A program made the translations under genes and the position numbers. From positions 1 through 13,263 of the forward strand of contig JAJYAW010000034.1 in the NCBI GenBank assembly GCA_021779335.1: DNA of 13,263 nt, read 5' to 3'. Positions 6,873 through 13,263 of this stretch are shown piece after piece; positions within the stretch are counted from its first letter, which is position 1; every line of letters begins with the position of its first letter. A model generated the notes under the pieces. It did not search any database, was not told where the DNA came from, and worked only from the letters and a program-made list of their open reading frames with translations. This DNA is from Myxococcales bacterium. GTDB lineage: Bacteria; Myxococcota; Myxococcia; Myxococcales; Anaeromyxobacteraceae.

Positions 6873-8229
6873 CATCCTTGACGGGCCGCGCGGTCGGGTG
6901 GCGATGTCGACGGGTTGTCGGCAGAGCGGGCACCAGCCGATGCGGCGGAGGAGAGCGATCTGCAGGTGCCGCCGCACCGTCGCCAGTGTCCAGCGCTTGC
7001 TGCGCCGGGGGGAAAGGCGCTCGGTTGAGCGCGAGGAAGGCGTGCGCGGCAGCGCATAGCGTGACGTGGTGGTGGAAGCCGCGCCAGCTGCGGCCCTCAA
7101 AGTGGTCGAGCCCGATCTCCTCCTTGAGTTCCTGGTAGTCGCGCTCGACGCGCCAGCGGAGTTTGGCGAGCCGCACGAGCTCCTTGTGCGGCGTGTCCTC
7201 GGGGAGATCCGAGAGCCAGAACTTGGTGGGCTCGGCCTCGTCGGCGGGCCACTCGTAGAGGAACCACTCCTCGGGCCCTGGGGCGCGGCCCTGCGTGTGC
7301 TTGTGAGCCGTCCTGACCCGGACCGCGCCGAAGCGAGACTGCTGCGTCCCCTTGGCGCCCTCGCGCCAGCGGACCGAGCGGCACGCCTTTTTGCCGAGGG
7401 CGGTCGCGAGCGCCAGGAGGGAAACCGGCGAGTGCTTGCCGTCGCGGTACCGGGTGCGCGCCGGGCCCGTGTGTCCCTTCGGACGGCGCCAGTCGGCGGG
7501 GTCCGCGGGCGCCGTGCCGGGCATCCAGACGACCGGGTCACCCCCCATGCCGACGATGTAGTGATAGCCCTTCGCGGCAAGGGCTTCGCGGAACTCGGTG
7601 ATCTCGCCGTAGCCAGCGTCCACGAGCAGGAGCCGCTTGGCGATGCCCCAGCGGCTGGCGTCGTCGAGCAGGCGCAGCGCGATCTCCCACTTGCGAAGGA
7701 AGCCCACGTCCTCCGGGACTCCGGCGGCGCGGCACCGCTCGGGATCGCTGGTCCACTCCTCTGGGAGGTAGAGCTGCATCCCGATGCAGCAGCTGCCGGG
7801 CTCACCGGCCAGGTGAAGGCTCACCGCCACCTGGCAGTTGGCCGTGCGCCCCATGGTGCCGGAGTACTGCCGCGCGACGCCGACCGAGTGCCTCCCCTGC
7901 TTGGGGAAGCCCGTGCCGTCGAGGACGAGCGCCTCGATCTTCGGCAGCTCGCCCTGAACCTTGCGTGCGAGCCGAGCCCGAACCTCGTCGTCGGACCAGG
8001 TGCTGACGGAGACGCACTGCTGCAGCCGCTGCCGCATCGCCTCGATGCCGGACGGGTCGTCGACCAGCCGGGCGGCCATCGGCTCGATGCTCTTGCGAAT
8101 CCCGTCGAGCAGCAGCCCCTCGAGATACCAGGCCATGGCGCGCCGCCGCTCCGGGCGCCCCATGCCATCGAAGAGAGATGCGGCGAACCTCTCCAGCGCG
8201 CGGTCGAGCTTCCTCACGTGGGCGATCAT
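6862..8229 (-). CDS. IS701-family DDE transposase, frame shifted near C-terminus
   Basis: DDE-type transposase for cut-and-paste movement of the surrounding element. Visible motifs: first Asp in LVLDGTGFPKQG (D104), with SVGVARQYSG following; second Asp in LLLVDAGYGE (D204); and the third acidic site in VERDYQELKEE (361-371) followed by GLDHFEGRSWRGFHHH, the family hallmark. The zero-frame product is 455 residues, but after about residue 407 it becomes Pro/Ala/Arg-rich and unlike the family. Moving +1 at a run of six C (complement of 7007-7012) instead gives RRSKRWTLATVRRHLQ, then LLRRIGWCPLCRQP, ending at TGA 6872-6870, about 452 residues. This looks like the true C-terminus with a CxxC. The cause is either an indel or error, or a +1 frameshift. 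Start ATG 8229 gives the expected N-terminus MIAHVRKLDRALERF; the ribosome binding site is weak, as is usual for transposases. Confidence 0.88.
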   Translation of the reverse strand: MIAHVRKLDRALERFAASLFDGMGRPERRRAMAWYLEGLLLDGIRKSIEPMAARLVDDPSGIEAMRQRLQQCVSVSTWSDDEVRARLARKVQGELPKIEALVLDGTGFPKQGRHSVGVARQYSGTMGRTANCQVAVSLHLAGEPGSCCIGMQLYLPEEWTSDPERCRAAGVPEDVGFLRKWEIALRLLDDASRWGIAKRLLLVDAGYGEITEFREALAAKGYHYIVGMGGDPVVWMPGTAPADPADWRRPKGHTGPARTRYRDGKHSPVSLLALATALGKKACRSVRWREGAKGTQQSRFGAVRVRTAHKHTQGRAPGPEEWFLYEWPADEAEPTKFWLSDLPEDTPHKELVRLAKLRWRVERDYQELKEEIGLDHFEGRSWRGFHHHVTLCAAAHAFLALNRAPFPPAQQALDTGDGAAAPADRSPPPHRLVPALPTTRRHRHPTARPVKDVIE

Positions 8230-8270
8230 GCCCAGGGTAGATCACGATCGGCGATCCCCCGCAAGAGAAG

Positions 8271-8283
8271 TGACCGGGTAATA
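8271..8283 (-). repeat. Right terminal inverted repeat of the IS
   Basis: Read on the minus strand this is TATTACCCGGTCA, matching the left end with four mismatches. It lies upstream of the transposase gene. Confidence 0.75.
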
Positions 8284-8287
8284 CTAG
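8284..8287. repeat. Right copy of IS target duplication CTAG
   Basis: CTAG abuts the right IS end. Joining it to the sequence left of 6856 restores a continuous pre-insertion site. Confidence 0.75.
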
Positions 8288-8350
8288 GCGGCCGAGCACG
8301 ATTCGGAAGCAGAGAGCAGGAGGCCGCTTCCTGGGGTGGGGCCCTGCCGC

Positions 8351-9337
8351 TCAAGGGGCCGGCAGCCAGCCCCTGGCCTCGAGGAAGGCGCGGTCCAGCA
8401 CCTGGCGGACCGCCTCGGCGTCGCAGGGGTCGGCCTCCTCCTCGACCCACTTGGTCCAGCGCGGCTCACCCGTGATCCGATCCACCAGCGTGAGCTCGAG
8501 CACCAGGAGGTCGCCGTCGAAGAAGCCGCGCGACTCGAGGTCGGGGGGCGGCATGGGCGGCAGCAGCGCCGCGACGGCAGGCGCCTGCGCCTCGACCCCC
8601 GCCGCGCCTGCCCGTTCCGTGGCGCCCGGCTCAGGGGGCTCGCCCAAGAAGCCTCCGCCCTCGTCTGGCCACTCGAATGGGATGGGGTCGAGCTGCAGCC
8701 CCACGCCGACCTCCACCGACGGGCCCTGGTCCAGGACGACCGGCGGCGGCCTGCCCGGCGGCGGCGGACGCGGCGGGCGCACCAGGCCGGGCCGAGGCGG
8801 TGGGGGGCGGGCCGCCAGCGCCACCGGGAGGGCGGGCGACCTCGCCAGCGGGGGGCCACCGACCAGCCCGAAGCCGCGGGCGGGGGGCGGAGGTCGCGCC
8901 GCGCCGTCGCCGCCCTTCCCGGAGCCACCCTTCGTGAGCCACCAGACCAGGGCGACCACCACCACCACCGCGCCCACCACGAGCCCGACGGTGGCGGCCG
9001 TCTGGTCGCTCCGGTGAGAGGCGGTGCGGGCCACGCCTTGCTCGCGCACCACCAGGATCGTGCTGCCGTCGCCCACCTCGCGCCCGGCCAGGGCCGCCGC
9101 GAGCGCGGCGCGGGCCCGGGCGGTGGCGGCCGTCGCCTCCTCGGGCTCGACCGGGTTGGCGCTCTCGAGCCAGAGCGCGAGCTGCGGCTCGGCGCTGCCC
9201 TCGCGGATGGGCACTCCGCTCGACATGACGGCCACCGGGGAGCGGATCGTGGTGCAGCCGAAGGCGAGCGCGGTGAGGATCGCGACGGTGCCGAGGCGAT
9301 GGGCCGGACGGTGCGGCGGATGGTGCGGGCTGGTCAT
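8351..9337 (-). CDS. Proline-rich predicted lipoprotein/membrane protein
   Basis: Unrecognised protein of 328 residues. The N-terminus has His/Pro/Arg residues and then a hydrophobic run ending LTALAFGC (Cys28), a weak lipobox with Phe at -2. Residues 60-90 are an Ala-rich helical region. A strongly hydrophobic helix follows at about 113-134 (VGLVVGAVVVVVALVWWL). Then comes a Gly/Pro/Arg-rich, probably disordered segment (136-215). A C-terminal folded part (about 280-328) contains GDLLVLELTLVDRITGEPRW and ends in an Ala/Leu helix. A lipid anchor plus an internal helix is odd topology; the first hydrophobic run may simply be a membrane helix. Start: ATG 9337. It lies 66 bases downstream of the sigma-factor gene in the same direction, so it may be a co-transcribed regulator or target. 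There is no recognisable zinc anti-sigma motif. Confidence 0.72.
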   Translation of the reverse strand: MTSPHHPPHRPAHRLGTVAILTALAFGCTTIRSPVAVMSSGVPIREGSAEPQLALWLESANPVEPEEATAATARARAALAAALAGREVGDGSTILVVREQGVARTASHRSDQTAATVGLVVGAVVVVVALVWWLTKGGSGKGGDGAARPPPPARGFGLVGGPPLARSPALPVALAARPPPPRPGLVRPPRPPPPGRPPPVVLDQGPSVEVGVGLQLDPIPFEWPDEGGGFLGEPPEPGATERAGAAGVEAQAPAVAALLPPMPPPDLESRGFFDGDLLVLELTLVDRITGEPRWTKWVEEEADPCDAEAVRQVLDRAFLEARGWLPAP

Positions 9338-9403
9338 GGCGGGTCCCAGGCTCCGCAGCCTCGCACGGCCGGGGCCTGGGTGGGATCCCGCCGCGGGGCC
9401 TGG

Positions 9404-9973
9404 TCAGGCGGCCAGGAGCTCCCTTGCCACGCGCCGCGCCGCGGCCCGGGCGTGCCCGACCTGGCCGTTCATGGCCTGGTAGCTCTTGCCGAGCCGGACC
9501 GCCGCCTCGCCGATCCCTTCGCCGCGCAGGTCGATGCGTCGGAGCGCCTCGACGTGGCCGGGGCAGAGGCGAGAGAGGACGCGCCCGAGGTCGCGCACCA
9601 CCTCCACCTGGCGCAGCGGCGCCTCCGAGGACCCCTGGCCGGACCGCTCCTCGGCGAAGCGGGCGTCGAGCCGGCTGCGCGTGGAGCGGTCGCGCAGGTG
9701 GCTGAGCGCCAGGTTCTTCGCGATGGTGGCCACGTAGGCGGGCAGCGAGCCCTGGCGCGGATCGAAGCGGGCCTGGCCCGAGGAGAGGAAGGCGAGCAGC
9801 GCGTCCTGGGCGCGGTCCTCCACGTCGGGGTGGCCCGTCGGGAGGCGCAGCACCCTGGCCGCGGCCAGCCGCGCCTGGGCGAGGAGCTGGGCCCAGCGAG
9901 CCGCCTCGGCGTCGCGGGCCGGGCCGGGCCTGGTCGAGCGGGCCTTCACCCCAGCGGTGTCCTGTGGCGTCAT
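9404..9973 (-). CDS. ECF-type RNA polymerase sigma factor
   Basis: Predicted sigma factor of 189 residues directing RNA polymerase to alternative promoters. Region 2 lies at about 25-100: a helix ending near HPDVEDRAQDALLAFL (48-63), then FDPRQGSLPAYVATIAKNLALSHLRD (70-95), the part that contacts the -10 element and core enzyme. Region 4 lies at about 125-185: VVRDLGRVLSRL, then IGEAAVRLGKSYQAMNGQVGHAR as helix-turn-helix. Start: an ATG at 9973 is preferred over upstream in-frame starts because GGGAG lies nine bases before it and the extra upstream residues are low complexity. There is no C-terminal extension. The following lipoprotein may be in the same transcript. The region-4 helix-turn-helix is less canonical than region 2, so its ECF group is unclear. 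Confidence 0.82.
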   Translation of the reverse strand: MTPQDTAGVKARSTRPGPARDAEAARWAQLLAQARLAAARVLRLPTGHPDVEDRAQDALLAFLSSGQARFDPRQGSLPAYVATIAKNLALSHLRDRSTRSRLDARFAEERSGQGSSEAPLRQVEVVRDLGRVLSRLCPGHVEALRRIDLRGEGIGEAAVRLGKSYQAMNGQVGHARAAARRVARELLAA

Positions 9974-9982
9974 CTCGGTGAT

Positions 9983-9987
9983 CTCCC
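9983..9987 (-). promoter_or_regulatory. Ribosome binding site fixing the sigma-factor start
   Basis: GGGAG on the minus strand with a nine-base spacer to the ATG at 9973. It decides against the longer start near 10066. Confidence 0.5.
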
Positions 9988-10138
9988 GGGGCGGCACGGC
10001 GCCGCCTCCCACCGGGTAAGCGCCGCCGGTGGGGCCGCCGGCTACCGGCCGCCGGGGCCGGAGCACCCATGCGCCCGGGATGACTGGAGAAAAATCGTCT
10101 GGAGGCCCGTGTTGACGGGGCGGGGCGGTCGCCGGACG

Positions 10139-10774
10139 CTACCGGGCGCCGGGGGCGGGGTGCTCGGGGCGGAAGCGGATCTCGCTCGCCTGCTCCGGGC
10201 GGCGGCCGATCTTGCCGGCGTACGCCTGCCGGATGCGGCCGAGGTCGACCTCCTGGTCGCCGGTGAGATCGAGCCAGGTGTGGATGGCGACGAGCCGCTC
10301 GCGGTAGTCCAGGAACGCCAGGCCGACCGGCACCCGGGCCGCCAGCGCCAGCCGGTAGAACCCCGACTTCAGGTGGTCGAGCCGGGTCCGCGTCCCCTCC
10401 GGCGCCAGGGCGAGGCACATCGTGGGGCGCCGCTCGAACTCGCGCAGCAGCGCCTCGACGAGCCCCCCGGCGCGGGCGCGGTCCACCGGGATGCCGCCCA
10501 TCCGGCGGAGGAGGCCGCCGACCGGCCAGCGGAAGATGGTGTGCTTGCCGACCCAGGCGGCCGGCAGCCCCGCGGCGCGCCGCGCCAGGTAGCCGAGGAA
10601 GAAGTCCCAGTTGGACGTGTGCGGGTAGACGATGACCACCACCCGGGGAGCGTCCGGCCACGTCACGTCGACCTTCCAGCCGAGCCGCGCCAGCAGGAAG
10701 GCCGCGAGCCGTCGCCGCGCGGAGAGCGGCTCCCGCGGGAGGCGGGCGGGGGCGGCGTCGCGTTCGGGGCTCAC
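10139..10774 (-). CDS. Lysophospholipid acyltransferase (PlsC-like)
   Basis: Predicted 1-acylglycerol-phosphate-type acyltransferase of 211 residues. It would transfer an acyl group to a lysophospholipid or related lipid at the inner membrane. Motifs in order: HX4D in PHTSNWDF (H52, D57), the catalytic pair; GGIPVDR (93-99), acceptor binding; PEGTR (125-129); and a fourth block around RVPVGLAFLDY. There is no clear transmembrane helix, though RRLAAFLLARLGW (21-33) could be an amphipathic membrane-associated helix. Start: GTG at 10774 gives the usual short lead-in before the HX4D block; an ATG-equivalent further up would overlap the divergent gene at 10878. TAGGGT seven bases before the GTG may be the -10 of a near-leaderless promoter. 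The exact substrate cannot be read from the sequence. Confidence 0.88.
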   Translation of the reverse strand: MSPERDAAPARLPREPLSARRRLAAFLLARLGWKVDVTWPDAPRVVVIVYPHTSNWDFFLGYLARRAAGLPAAWVGKHTIFRWPVGGLLRRMGGIPVDRARAGGLVEALLREFERRPTMCLALAPEGTRTRLDHLKSGFYRLALAARVPVGLAFLDYRERLVAIHTWLDLTGDQEVDLGRIRQAYAGKIGRRPEQASEIRFRPEHPAPGAR

Positions 10775-10781
10775 GTCGAGG

Positions 10782-10787
10782 ACCCTA
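10782..10787 (-). promoter_or_regulatory. Candidate -10 element before acyltransferase
   Basis: On the minus strand TAGGGT lies seven bases before the GTG at 10774, the same geometry as the TAGAAT before 6500. The 103-base gap to 10878 must also hold the divergent promoter. Confidence 0.25.
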
Positions 10788-10877
10788 ACCGCGACCGCGC
10801 CGGCGCGCCAAGCGTCGCCGGCGCACCAGGCCCCTGCCTCCTTTCCAGGCGCTGGCGTAACCTCCGGCGGAAGCGTC

Positions 10878-11741
10878 ATGCCCGCGAAGACCCAGACAGC
10901 GGCCGCCCCCGGCCCCGGCAGCACCCCCGGCCCCGGCCCCGGCGCCGGCCCCGGCGAGGCGGAGGGGCGGGTCCGCGTCGAGGCGCTCGTGGCGGAGGCC
11001 TACGACGACCTCCGGGCTCGGGTGCGGGCCATGAGCCACGGCGCGCCGCCGTCGCTGGCCGGGACGGCCGGGCTGCACACGGCGCTGGAGCGGATCCTGC
11101 GGCGCCGCACCCCCTTCCGCGACCGGCGCCACTTCACCGCCTACTGCCTCTTCCTCATCCGGCGGCTCTGGATCTCCCGGCGTCGCGCCACGGCGCGCCG
11201 GCGGGGGCGCGAGGCGGCGGCGCTGCTGCCGGTGCTCACGCTCATCGCCGGCGAGCCGGTCACCCCGGCGCGCGACGACGCCATGGCCATGCTCTCCCTG
11301 CTGGACCAGCTCCGCGAGGACCGCTCCATCGCGCGCCGGCGCAAGATCGCGCGGGCGGTGGAGTGGCACCTCATCGCCGGCTTCAGCCAGGCGGAGACGG
11401 CCGAGCTCCTCGGCGAGTCGAAGGGCATGGTGCAGCAGCGCATCGCCTTCTTCCTGGCCTGGGCGCGGCTGGCGGTGGCCCCGGACCTCGAGCTGGTGGA
11501 GCGCGCCGTGGCGGCGGCGGAGGTGGACCCGCGCCTCTCGCGGGGCGCCGTGCTGGCGGCGGTGGCGCGCCGCTTCTACCTCCAGGGGGAGCCGAAGCCG
11601 CGCATCGCCGAGGCGCTCGGCCTGCCGCGGGCGCGGGTGGAGCAGGACCTGCGCCTCTTCGCGGCGTGGGCGGCGTCGCGCCAGGCCAGGGGCGGCGCCG
11701 CCGAGGGCGCCGCTGGCGGAGCCACGGAGGACGGATCGTGA
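10878..11741 (+). CDS. Atypical ECF sigma-like factor with extra C-terminal HTH
   Basis: Predicted transcription factor of 287 residues. Residues 1-30 are a Pro/Gly-rich tail. Residues 33-110 resemble region 2 of ECF-type sigma factors (EALVAEAYDDLRARVRAM, then TPFRDRRHFTAYCLFLIRRLWISRRR), with the usual acidic DLxQE element missing or degenerate. Residues 137-197 resemble region 4, with a helix-turn-helix in GFSQAETAELLGESKGMVQQRI. The additional segment 222-262 (AVLAAVARRFYLQGEPKPRIAEALGLPRARVEQDL) reads as a second helix-turn-helix of SorC/DeoR style, not part of ordinary sigma factors. Start: ATG 10878 with GGCGGAAG upstream. Its TGA overlaps the kinase start (GTGA, 11738-11741), so the two are translationally coupled. 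ECF factors next to Ser/Thr kinases are known to be phosphorylation-controlled (Vibrio EcfP/PknT); that applies here only by inference. Confidence 0.78.
   Translation: MPAKTQTAAAPGPGSTPGPGPGAGPGEAEGRVRVEALVAEAYDDLRARVRAMSHGAPPSLAGTAGLHTALERILRRRTPFRDRRHFTAYCLFLIRRLWISRRRATARRRGREAAALLPVLTLIAGEPVTPARDDAMAMLSLLDQLREDRSIARRRKIARAVEWHLIAGFSQAETAELLGESKGMVQQRIAFFLAWARLAVAPDLELVERAVAAAEVDPRLSRGAVLAAVARRFYLQGEPKPRIAEALGLPRARVEQDLRLFAAWAASRQARGGAAEGAAGGATEDGS
10906..10956 (+). repeat. CCCCGG-rich low-complexity tract
   Basis: Iterated CCCCGG/CCCGGC units encode the Pro-Gly tail at the N-terminus of the sigma-like protein. The tract is prone to slippage, so residue numbers in the tail may vary between strains. 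Confidence 0.7.
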
Positions 11742-13263
11742 AGAGCCCCATCGGCGCGGACGTGGTGGTGGAGGTGGTCCTCAAGTACGACCGCTCGGAG
11801 TGGCCGCGCGTCACCTCCGAGCTCTGCGCCGGCGATCCGTCGCTGGAGGGGCTGGTGGGGCGGCTGCTGGCCCACTACGACCGGCCCGACGCGCCCCTGC
11901 CGGACGGGCCCTACCCGGTGGAGCTGGGCCCCTTCACGCTGGAGCGGGAGCTCGGCGCCGGCGCCCACGGCAAGGTCTACCTGGCGCGGCGGCCGCCGCT
12001 CGACGGCTACGTGGCCCTGAAGCTGCTGCGCCCGGGGCCGGGCATGAGCGAGTTCGTGGAGCAGGTGCGGCGCGAGGCGGGCCGGGCGCGGCGCATCCCC
12101 AGCGCCCACGTCGTGCCGGTCTTCGACGCCGGCCGCGTCGAGGGCGGCCCCTTCTTCGTGGAGATGGCGGTCTGCGCCGACCCCGACGAGGCGGCGCCCG
12201 GCTCCATCCGCATCGGCCGGTCGCTGCGCGAGGCGCGCGAGGGGCTGGGCTGGGCCGAGGCGGCGGGGCTCGTCGAGGACCTGTCGCGCGCCGTCCACGC
12301 CGCGCACCGCACCGGCGTGGTGCACGGCGACGTGAAGCCGGAGAACGTGCTGCTCACGCCGGAGAGCCGGCGCGTCATGCTGGCCGACTTCGGCATCGCC
12401 ACCTCGCTGGCCACCCAGGCCGCGCCCGGCTCGACGCCCATCGGCACGGTGGCCTACATGGCTCCCGAGCAGTGGCGCGACCGGCTCCCGCCCTCCGAGT
12501 CCTCGGACGTCTACACGCTGGGCGGGACGCTCTACTTCCTGCTCTCGGGCACGGCGCCGCACGCCGGCCGCGACGAGGGATCCGACCCGGCGCCGCCCCC
12601 GCTGCCACCCGGCGTGCCGCCCCGCCTGCGCGAGGTGGTGGCGCGGGCCCTCTCGCCGCGGCCGGAGGATCGCCCGCCCTCGGCCGGCGCCTTCGCCGAG
12701 GAGCTGCGCCGCTTCCGGGCGCTCGAGCCGACCTGGCACGATCGGAGCTCGGCGGCCCGCCGGCTGATCCTCTTCGGCCGCCGTCACCTGCGCGAGCTGG
12801 GCGCGGTGGCGGCGGTGCTGGCGCTGGTGCTGCCGGTGGCGCTGCTCGCCTACCACCTCTTCACCAGCCGGGTGGTCGAGCTGGCGGCGCGGGAGGCGGC
12901 GCTGAAGACGCAGATCGGCGGCCTGGAGGTGGAGCACCACCGGCTGCAGCGGGAGACCGACCGGATGGAGGGGGAGGTGCGGGCCAAGCAGCAGGAGCTC
13001 TCCCGCACCGAGGCGCGCCTCAAGCAGCTGCCCAGGCTGGAGCAGGCGCTGGGCGCCTCGCGCGAGGAGGCGAGCGGGGCCAAGGAGGCGGCGCAGGCCA
13101 AGGACGCGGAGGCGCGGGCCGCGGTGGAGCGGGCCGCGGCGCTGGAGGCGCAGCTCGCCGGGGCCAAGGACGCGCTCGCCGAGGCGCGGACGCGCGAGGC
13201 GGCGGCGCTCAAGGAGGCCGGCAGGAGCGGCAGCGAGCGGGACGAGGCGCGCCGCCAGCTCGA
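11738..13263 (+). CDS. Membrane Ser/Thr protein kinase with coiled coil, 3' end missing
   Basis: Hanks-type kinase open to the window edge (508 codons seen). An N-terminal segment of about 64 residues precedes the kinase domain (65-330): glycine loop GAGAHGKVY (73-81), ATP lysine in VALK (K95), catalytic loop HGDVKPEN (196-203), DFG in LADFGIA (D217) and GTVAYMAPEQ activation-loop end (236-245), with subdomain IX Asp257. Key catalytic residues K95, D198, N203 and D217 are present, so it should be active. The catalytic-loop Arg is Gly (HGD, not HRD), which suggests activation without the usual activation-loop phosphate contact. One transmembrane helix (about 353-374) leads to a long Glu/Ala/Arg/Lys coiled coil from about 380 to the edge, probably periplasmic. 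GTG start overlaps the upstream stop by four bases; a later ATG would remove the glycine loop. Confidence 0.93.
   Translation, partial: MKSPIGADVVVEVVLKYDRSEWPRVTSELCAGDPSLEGLVGRLLAHYDRPDAPLPDGPYPVELGPFTLERELGAGAHGKVYLARRPPLDGYVALKLLRPGPGMSEFVEQVRREAGRARRIPSAHVVPVFDAGRVEGGPFFVEMAVCADPDEAAPGSIRIGRSLREAREGLGWAEAAGLVEDLSRAVHAAHRTGVVHGDVKPENVLLTPESRRVMLADFGIATSLATQAAPGSTPIGTVAYMAPEQWRDRLPPSESSDVYTLGGTLYFLLSGTAPHAGRDEGSDPAPPPLPPGVPPRLREVVARALSPRPEDRPPSAGAFAEELRRFRALEPTWHDRSSAARRLILFGRRHLRELGAVAAVLALVLPVALLAYHLFTSRVVELAAREAALKTQIGGLEVEHHRLQRETDRMEGEVRAKQQELSRTEARLKQLPRLEQALGASREEASGAKEAAQAKDAEARAAVERAAALEAQLAGAKDALAEARTREAAALKEAGRSGSERDEARRQL

Larger units (their letters stand above)
6860..8283 (-). 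mobile_element. IS701-family insertion sequence, complete, 1424 bp
   Basis: The left end CACTACTCGATCA (6860-6872) and the reverse complement of the right end TATTACCCGGTCA (8283-8271) match at 9 of 13 positions. Directly outside both ends is CTAG (6856-6859 and 8284-8287), a 4-bp target duplication of the YTAR type known for this family. The single gene is a transposase on the minus strand reaching almost the left end. Length and organisation fit IS701-like elements. The interior is visibly less GC-saturated than the host DNA. Both ends and target duplications are intact, indicating a fairly recent insertion. Confidence 0.85.

Noticed and set aside
8287..8331. Overlapping hairpins (GCGGCC/GGCCGC and GGAAGC/GCTTCC) between convergent genes
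   Set aside because: Long loops and no T-tract; a bidirectional terminator is possible but not supported.
7066..8475. 469-residue plus-strand open frame antisense to the transposase
   Set aside because: Crosses the IS right end into the neighbouring gene, has no motif, and opposes a clear transposase.
10084..10104. Direct repeat CTGGAG with a 15-base period upstream of the sigma gene
   Set aside because: Only six bases and two copies; no recognisable promoter next to it.
8631..10661. 676-residue minus-strand open frame over the sigma, lipoprotein and acyltransferase genes
   Set aside because: Out of frame with three recognisable proteins and low complexity throughout.
11576..12940. 454-residue minus-strand open frame opposite the kinase
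   Set aside because: Repetitive Arg/Gln/His/Leu composition, no motif; the plus strand carries a clear kinase.

Overview
This is about 13 kb of very GC-rich DNA. The codon style, the many small lipoproteins with Gly-Cys or Ala-Gly-Cys cleavage motifs, the ABC-F and Hanks-kinase content and the short promoter-to-start distances suggest a Myxococcota genome, most like Anaeromyxobacter. That assignment is inference from sequence style, not from a marker gene. I see no tRNA, rRNA or CRISPR array.

Layout. (1) 1-1334 (+): the 3' part of an ABC-F translation-type ATPase, cut by the window edge. (2) 5324-1438 (-): a two-gene unit of predicted lipoproteins. The promoter-proximal gene is an FG-GAP/VCBS-like beta-propeller with an unusual Ser/Thr-rich beta C-terminus. 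The second is a BNR/Asp-box propeller. (3) 5325-6859 (+): a gene-poor stretch with a candidate minus-strand promoter and a decamer direct repeat, a remnant of a YVTN-type propeller gene, a six-cysteine secreted protein and a small two-helix membrane protein. (4) 6860-8283: a complete IS701-like insertion sequence with imperfect terminal inverted repeats and CTAG target duplications. It landed exactly on the TAG stop codon of the membrane-protein gene. Its transposase reading frame is shifted near the C-terminus at a run of six C. (5) 9973-8351 (-): an ECF-like sigma factor followed by a proline-rich predicted lipoprotein or membrane protein. (6) 10774-10139 (-): a lysophospholipid (1-acylglycerol-phosphate-type) acyltransferase. 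(7) 10878 to the window end (+): an atypical sigma-70-like protein with an extra C-terminal helix-turn-helix, overlapping by four bases a Ser/Thr kinase with one transmembrane helix and a long coiled coil.

How the genes work together. The strongest functional link is the overlapping sigma-like regulator and membrane kinase, whose arrangement suggests a signalling pair in which the kinase controls the transcription factor. The two propeller lipoproteins are probably co-transcribed and displayed on the cell surface or in the periplasm. The sigma factor and lipoprotein at 8351-9973 form a second likely regulator-envelope unit. No complete, clearly new multi-gene system is proven. The best candidates for novelty are the sigma-HTH/kinase pair, the C-terminal domain of the FG-GAP lipoprotein, and the +1 frameshift in the transposase.
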